NCBI GenBank assembly: GCA_024220525.1
Contig: JAMYWO010000025.1
Location: 7,267-71,266, forward strand
Reading direction: 5' to 3'
Length of the DNA stretch: 64,000 nucleotides
Source of the DNA: Cochliopodium minus
Lineage: Eukaryota; Discosea; Himatismenida; Cochliopodiidae
The position numbers and the translations under genes are program-made. Positions 58,631 to 64,000 of this stretch are shown here, piece after piece. A model generated the notes under the pieces. It had not been told where the DNA came from and made no database searches. It worked only from the letters and a program-made list of their open reading frames with translations. How positions within the stretch are numbered: the first letter of the stretch is position 1; every line of letters starts with the position of its first letter.

Positions 58631-60915
58631 TAATAAAAATAATAAAAAAAAAATGAATGAAAAATAAAAAATAAAAATAAAATTAAATAAAAAAATAAAA
58701 AAATAAATAATAAAAAATAAAAACTGAAAAATAATAAAATAAAAATAAATAAATAAAAAAAAATTTTACCTTCGAGATCCAAGGTTCCAGCAGGTTTATT
58801 ATCAAGAGGGTAGATTGAGGTGGACAAATCGTTAACGTGAAGAGGAGTGGGAAACAAAAGGGAGTAATTTTGAATGAAAAAGGCAAAAATTTCGTTAACT
58901 TGGTTTATCGTTCCTACAAACACGTTTGGATCTTTTGATTCATAAAGAATGGAAGGAGCAAGTACTAACAAAAATAAATTTTAAAAAAATTTGTTTAGAA
59001 AATTTTAAAATTTAAAAGATTTTTGAATTTAAAAAAAGTCTTCAATATTTTTTGATTTTTAATTTTATTTTATTTTATATTATTTTATTTTATTTTATTT
59101 TATTTTATTTTTACCAGTGGCACAATTAAGAGCATTCATTTTATTAGTTTCACCCTAAAACGTAGAATAAAAATAAAATAAAATTAATGAAATAATAAAA
59201 TAAAAATAAACTAAAAAAAATAAAAAAATAAAAAAAAAAATAATAATAAAAAATAAAAAATAGACAACACAATGTACAATTATTTTTAAAAAAAAATAAA
59301 ATAAAAATAAAAATAAAAAAATAAAAACTTTGAGAATGATGATGTTGAAGAGTTCCAAGATTTTTTGGATGATGATTCTGTTGTTTTCGGGGATTTGATG
59401 GAGGATATTTTTGATGGTTTCAATTTTTTGTTTTTCGTTTCTTATGTCGTTTGCTTCTATTAATGGTCTGAATGACTTCAACGTAAAAAGTGGATCTGGC
59501 AATTCTCTAAAATACAATTTTAGTATTCCCTATTTTAAAAAAAAAATCATCTAATAAAAAATTAAAATTAAAAATAAAATAAAATAAAAAATATTGAAAA
59601 AAAAATTGAAAAAAAAATTGAAAAATATTAAAAAAAATGTTAAAAATAAAAATTTTACAGTCACATTGTGAATATCTCTTTCTTCACTGAAATTAATTAT
59701 CAAACCAGTGTCAATGAGATATTTCAATTTTTGAATTTCTTTTGTTGCACCACTCAACCTAAAAATACCAACAACGTTGGTTCCTTCTCTTTCTATATGT
59801 TTTAAAGCGTCCAAAATGAAATTTGGGAATTTTCCGTCTCTGTTCATCACTTCTTCTAATGATACCCCAAACACTTTCATTTCGACTTTGTCTATCACAT
59901 TTATTTGCTCTTCTATCTGTTAAAAAAAAATTAAATTAAAAAAAAAAAGATAATTTTTAAAAAATCAAATCTAAAAAAATTCCAAAAAAAATTAAATAAA
60001 TAAAAAATATCGGATCAATATTAAAATAAATTAAGAATTGACCAAAAAAAATTAAAAAAAATTACCTCCTTTCCTAATTTTCTGTATTCATCGATGTAAG
60101 GGCGGATATCTTTTGTTATTTCGTAACCTTTTGCAAAGAATTGTTGGTAAGATTCCAAAAAACTGCAGAAATAAGAAATTCCCTTCGACTCTTGTTCCAT
60201 GTTTACGAGTGTTAATCCTCTCAACGCTTTCTTACTACTCTCTAACATTTTCTCTTCTAAATTTTCTGCATTACTTTTTTTGTTGGATGATAATTCATTT
60301 ACTATTGACATATATTCATTTTTAAGAGGCTCAGGATTTATGCTATTATCAATTTTATTATTTTAATTTTATATATTTTTAATTTTATAATTAATTGAGA
60401 ATTACCTTCCAATTAATTTTTTGTCTTTATAATTTGTGAATTCAGTGATTAGTGCTCTATTCATTTTATTCATGGCTGTTTGCAATTTTTGGGATAATTT
60501 TAAGAGAAAATGTAATGATGTTACCTATAAAATATAAAGAAATGAATGAAAACAATTCAAATTCATTTTTCTATTTTACTTCATCCAATGCTATATGTTC
60601 CAAATAAGAAATACTTGAAAGTAATTCCTGATTTTTGATTTGAAGAGTTTTATTTATTTCCATTATTTCTGTCAATGTTTTGCTAAATTTCTCATGTTCG
60701 TTCTTGATAGAATTATATGACTATGAAATTAAGTATAAAATGGATTTTTTCAGTTGAAATTAAAAAAAAATATTTTTATTTACAGTATAAAGTGTATCAA
60801 TCTTGTTATATACTTGAGAATCATATCTATCCAATTTTCCAATTTCTTCTGTATTTCTTATTGATATTCTCAATGGAGAATTATTGTTTGTATCTCTTAT
60901 TGAATGGAATCTCAT
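54716..60915 (-). CDS. BAR-RhoGAP-C2-ankyrin protein, interrupted by an assembly gap
   Basis: The start MRFHSIRDTNNNSPLRISIR at 60915 is followed by exons of helical BAR-like sequence (NKMNRALITEFTNYKDKKL, MEQESKGISYFCSFLESYQQ). A RhoGAP domain follows: GTNVVGIFRLSGATKEIQKL with the arginine finger, LYFRELPDPLFTLKSF, NKMNALNCATVLAPSIL. A C2 domain follows: LKINIKCGSKLAAKDSNGY, SDPFAIVFLE, VWDHDLLGSDDFMGEF. Beyond the gap (57515-57614) come at least eight ankyrin units (GADINFSNEKKETPLICAI, GANVNAVNHLGITPLHL, GADIDLINNYGKTMIYLAA), ending at the stop 54716. RhoGAPs switch off Rho/Rac at membranes. BAR and C2 would recruit it, and ankyrins would bind partners. The frame is broken several times between 57360 and 58140. 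One gene is assumed, because no stop or start is visible near the gap. Confidence 0.7.
57515..57614. other. Assembly gap of 100 n
   Basis: Exactly 100 n, the conventional length for a gap of unknown size, inside the BAR-RhoGAP-C2-ankyrin gene. Confidence 0.98.
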
Positions 60916-61758
60916 TTTTTTTATTTATATTGTTTTTTGGTTGGTCAAAATGTGAAAGAATAATCAAATTGGATCTAAATTGATGTTTAATAATTGAGTG
61001 TTTGTTGATTGGTTTTATGCTTTTCAAAAAAAATCTTTAGAAAGAATATCAATAAAACAGATAATCAGTTTTTGGGTAAAGGAGATGTTTCAGTCTTTGA
61101 TTGGACTGATTTTTCTCTTTTTATGATGAACAAGGGGTTGGTTCTTTTCCAAATCTCTCTAGATTGATCACATTAGGATCCAAAACAGTGATACCATTCT
61201 TCCCATCCTCATTGCATTGAAATACTCTCTAAGGGTCATCATGGCAAATAATACTGATGTGGTGTTTACCTATTGTAAAAATTATTTCAAAGTTTGGGAA
61301 TTTGATTAATTAAATTACGATATCCTCGTAGTAATAACCAAAATTTGGCAACTTAAAATTAATAACATCCTTTATTTTATCTAGCTTGGAATTCCATTGT
61401 TAGAAAAAATTTTTCATTTTTTGATCAAGTTGATGGATTTAAAAATGATTTTTTTGATTAAGAAAGTCAAAAATTAATATCATCCCGAATTTTTAATTAA
61501 TTGGTATTCATTTTATTCATTGTTAGAAAAATGTTGTCAATTTTTGACTAAGTAGATCCATTTTTTTGATTAAGAAAGTCATTTTTAAAAAATGATTTTT
61601 TTTTATTTTTATTCTTGAATAAATACAAAAAAAAAAAAAAATATAAAATCATTTTTGAATTATTAGAAAGATTTTTCCTTCATTCCCAAATGATCTTCCT
61701 GATCTTTTCTGAATGTTTCCAAGAAATAGAGAAAAGAAAAAAAAAAGAAAAAAATTTT
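60916..61758. other. Intergenic region with one exon-like remnant and a direct repeat
   Basis: Mostly A/T-rich. On the minus strand at about 61127-61231 an AG acceptor is followed by an open stretch reading VFQCNEDGKNGITVLDPNV and ending at TAA, which looks like a terminal exon without a visible upstream gene. The rest holds the repeat described separately. Confidence 0.4.
61395..61580. repeat. Imperfect direct repeat, two units
   Basis: Units at about 61395-61468 and 61518-61580 share cattgttagaaaaa, a gat/gac-aagt core and ttttttgattaagaaagtc at the end. They are non-coding, probably a local duplication. Confidence 0.55.
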
Positions 61759-61838
61759 GCAACCGGTGGGATTTGAACCCACGAACCCAGGGGATGAGAA
61801 CTTGAGTCACACGTGTTTGACCGCTTCACTACAGTTGC
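61759..61838 (-). tRNA. tRNA-Leu (anticodon CAA), class II, no intron
   Basis: 80 nt on the minus strand. Acceptor arm GCAACTG pairs with CGGTTGC (one T-G pair). D-arm GTG/CAC has GG in the loop. The anticodon loop CTCAAGT is closed by TGTGA/TCTCA with one T-T mismatch. A variable arm CCC/GGG and T-arm GTGGG TTCAAAT CCCAC complete the cloverleaf. An extended variable arm with CAA is diagnostic of Leu. A T tract follows directly on the minus strand as Pol III terminator. CCA is not encoded. Confidence 0.92.
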
Positions 61839-61934
61839 TGATATTTATTTATAATTACATATTAAAATTTTAAAAACAATTTTTTGAATTGAAATAATGA
61901 ATCTTATCCTAATTAAAAAAAATATAAAAAAAAA

Positions 61935-64000
61935 ATGGATGAAAAGTTATTTACACAAATTAAAAGAAGGAAAATAAGTCAAGAAAAAGAATACCTCGAA
62001 TCTGATGGCATAATGAGAAAAATTGGTGAATTTTTATTTAAAAGAATTTTTGAATCACTGAAAGATGTTGCTAACTTTAACAACGAAACAAAAAATGTGA
62101 TGACTTTTTTTGGGTCAAGGGGTTCTGGTAAAATCACAAAAAATAAAGTTTTTTTAAAATATTAATAAATAAAAAATAGGGAAAACTTTAATTTGTAAAG
62201 TATTATCAAGAGATATAATCAAAGGTGTATTCTTTGAGAAGAATGAAAAATATTTTGATGAAAATCATAGAGAAATAATCAGACAAAATTTTTCAGACCC
62301 TATGCCTGCTATTTTAATTTCTTACGAAAAAAATTTGAAATATATGAACTACAAAGATTTGAAAGAAAATTTTGATTTTAAAAAAAAATTCATTTTGAAA
62401 ATGTATAATTTTTATTTCAAGAATGATAAAGTTGACAATAATGAAATAGTTCTAAAGTATAATTCTATTGAATCCATTGTGGAGAAAATAATTGATCATT
62501 TTGAAAAAAATTACTCTCTTAATAAAAAAGTAAGAAATATGATTTTTTGTATTGATGGAATATCTTCTTCAGAGCTTGACCCCAACATACAATACTTTAA
62601 AAAAGAAATTGATAAAATTCAAGTTTACTTTTCTAGAAAAGGCATTCATTTGTATTTATTTTATACTTGTACAAATCTATTACATCTTCATTCAAAAGAA
62701 GATCTAATGAAAGAAGAAATTTATTCAAATATTTTTGAGAACACTCAACTATCCCTTCAAACCCAACAAGAAAATTCTCCAAATTTTAAAGAGAAAGAAG
62801 ATATTGAAAAACTACTCTCTTCTAAATTGATCCAATTCTGTCAAAACAACAAAACATATAAAGAAGTATGTATATTTCTTCAGGATATTCTCAATAAAAA
62901 TACAGAATTAAATCATTCTAAATTTTTTCAAGTGAATGTTACCTTTCCTCATTTATTTTTCTTTAATTCTCCTAACAGTTTGATCTACTTGGCTTTATCG
63001 GCAATCTCAATGAAACTCCCTTTCTCCTTTAAAATTTGTAACATTACAATCTATGACATGTTGATATCAGGTGCTCTTTACAGTGATGAAAATTTAATGA
63101 ATGGTTGTCTCCAAGAAAAATTTGTGAATGTATTTATACCCAAGATCTTTCTTTTGCATTTTGCTAGAAAATGGTTTTATAAAGTATCTCTTGGCAAAAA
63201 CGATAAATTTTCACAATGGATTTGCAGAGATGTTGTATCTGTTATAGTAGAAGAGATTAATTTCAACAAAAGCATAAACGTGAACGAAAATAGAATCATT
63301 CATTTTCTTCAATTTAAACTGTTGTCCCTTCAACTTATCCAAATTGATGAAGAAATACAAAATTGGTGCACAAACGAAAATTTTTGCAAAGAAAATCCTT
63401 TACTATCAGATTTGGTGAACAAGAAAATATATCCTCTTCATCTTCTTTTAGGAACTTTCAATGAAAAAACACAAAGATATTTGAAAATAGGACCTGATCA
63501 AGTCTGGGATATTGTCAATTCTCCAGATAATCTGCAACCAAATTCCATTTCTCTTTGTAATCAAAAAGGAAAAATATTTTCACTCAATACATTAAATGAA
63601 AAAGATGAATTGCAACATGATTTCTTAACTTTTATTCCTTTTGAAAATGAAGAAAAACTAAACTCTTATTCTTTTACTCTAATGGTTGCTCAAAAAGTCA
63701 CATTAACTACTCATCTCATTTTAAATTACAATACCCTCATTAAAAAATATAAAAATGGAAACCAAAAAAAAAAAAAGATTACAGAAAGCAATTGTTTCTT
63801 CAACTTTTTTACTGAAACTCAAACTCCCAACTTGTTAGATATCAAACAAGTAATTTCCGATGAAATCCAAAAAATGGAACAGTATATACAACTTCATGAA
63901 CCTAATGATATCAAATTATTTCAAGTTGAATTTCAAGAGACTCAAAGAATCAATGTGGTATATTTTAAAGATTCAATGCTTTTCTTTATAAATTTTTTTA
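61935..64000 (+). CDS. P-loop NTPase, family not recognised (crinkler/STAND-like?), C-terminus outside window
   Basis: Exon 1, 61935..62127, starts MDEKLFTQIKRRKISQEKEY. Exon 2, from 62180, is open to the end of the window, giving at least 671 residues. The splice falls within the Walker A motif: NVMTFFGSRGSG plus KTLICKV. A Walker B candidate is RNMIFCIDGISSSELD about 130 residues later. The long remainder is helical, rich in Lys, Asn, Phe and Ile, with no other motif I recognise. The layout of a short N-terminus, an NTPase and a large variable C-terminus recalls crinkler-type or STAND NTPases of protists, but this is only a resemblance of form. It lies 97 bases downstream of the divergent tRNA. 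Confidence 0.65.

Noticed and set aside
1-64000. CRISPR arrays, bacterial operons, transposons or integrated virus
   Set aside because: No regularly spaced repeats, terminal inverted repeats, transposase, reverse transcriptase or viral replication or structural genes were seen; the gene content is eukaryotic throughout.

Overview
The window is nuclear DNA of a eukaryote. Genes are split by many short, very AT-rich introns with GT...AG ends. The proteins include MAP kinase, heterotrimeric G-alpha-like, Rab, Rac, RhoGAP and TBC types, and one class II tRNA is present. AT content is extreme and poly-Asn and Lys/Glu low-complexity inserts occur, as in free-living amoeboid protists (amoebozoan, heterolobosean or anaeramoeba-like). 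I cannot name the species. Gene density is high, about one gene per 2 to 3 kb on both strands. Many products below were obtained by joining exons by hand at GT/AG sites with matching phase, and these models are inferences.

Layout. 1-4505 (-): 3' truncated P5-type ATPase. 4614-5970: a small membrane protein (+) and an S/T-P-rich protein (-). 6367-10370 (+): a PH/DUF1765-like protein and a coiled-coil/PH protein with a dynein-adaptor-like N-terminus. 10431-12840 (+): half ABC transporter cut short at a single n, tail to tail with a TBC RabGAP (12938-15199, -). 15743-17769 (+): ERK7/MAPK15-like kinase. 18020-18342 (+): COMM-domain-only protein. 18560-25790: a cluster with two tandem ankyrin genes, a decayed third copy, a P-loop GTPase and a degenerate G-alpha that shares a C-terminal module with the ankyrin proteins. 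It ends with a small membrane-anchored Rdx-family protein whose CxxU motif uses an in-frame TGA, a probable selenoprotein. 25975-32024 (+): exons for a protein kinase, DEP, cNMP-binding and PP2C domains, possibly one large gene. 32211-33438 (-): Rab24-like GTPase. 33980-40692: an acidic putatively myristoylated protein (+), an unknown protein (-), a kelch protein (-) and a sedolisin (-). 41151-44936 (+): helical protein(s) with a basic Ser/Pro tail. 44973-47760: BLES03/DUF1917-like protein (-), secreted CBM-like protein (+), broken Rac/RhoBTB-like gene (+). 48064-54684 (+): large ZNFX1-like RNA helicase with a cold-shock-like N-terminus, NFX1 zinc fingers and a RING. 54716-60915 (-): BAR-RhoGAP-C2-ankyrin gene interrupted by a 100-n gap with nearby frameshifts. 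61759-61838 (-): tRNA-Leu(CAA). 61935-64000 (+): a P-loop NTPase running off the window.

The common theme is signalling and membrane traffic: several small-GTPase regulators, kinases and phosphatases, phosphoinositide-binding PH/BAR/C2 domains and ankyrin scaffolds. They do not form an operon-like system. The observations I rate highest are the candidate selenoprotein, the pseudo-G-alpha/ankyrin shared module, and the domain architecture of the ZNFX1-like gene.
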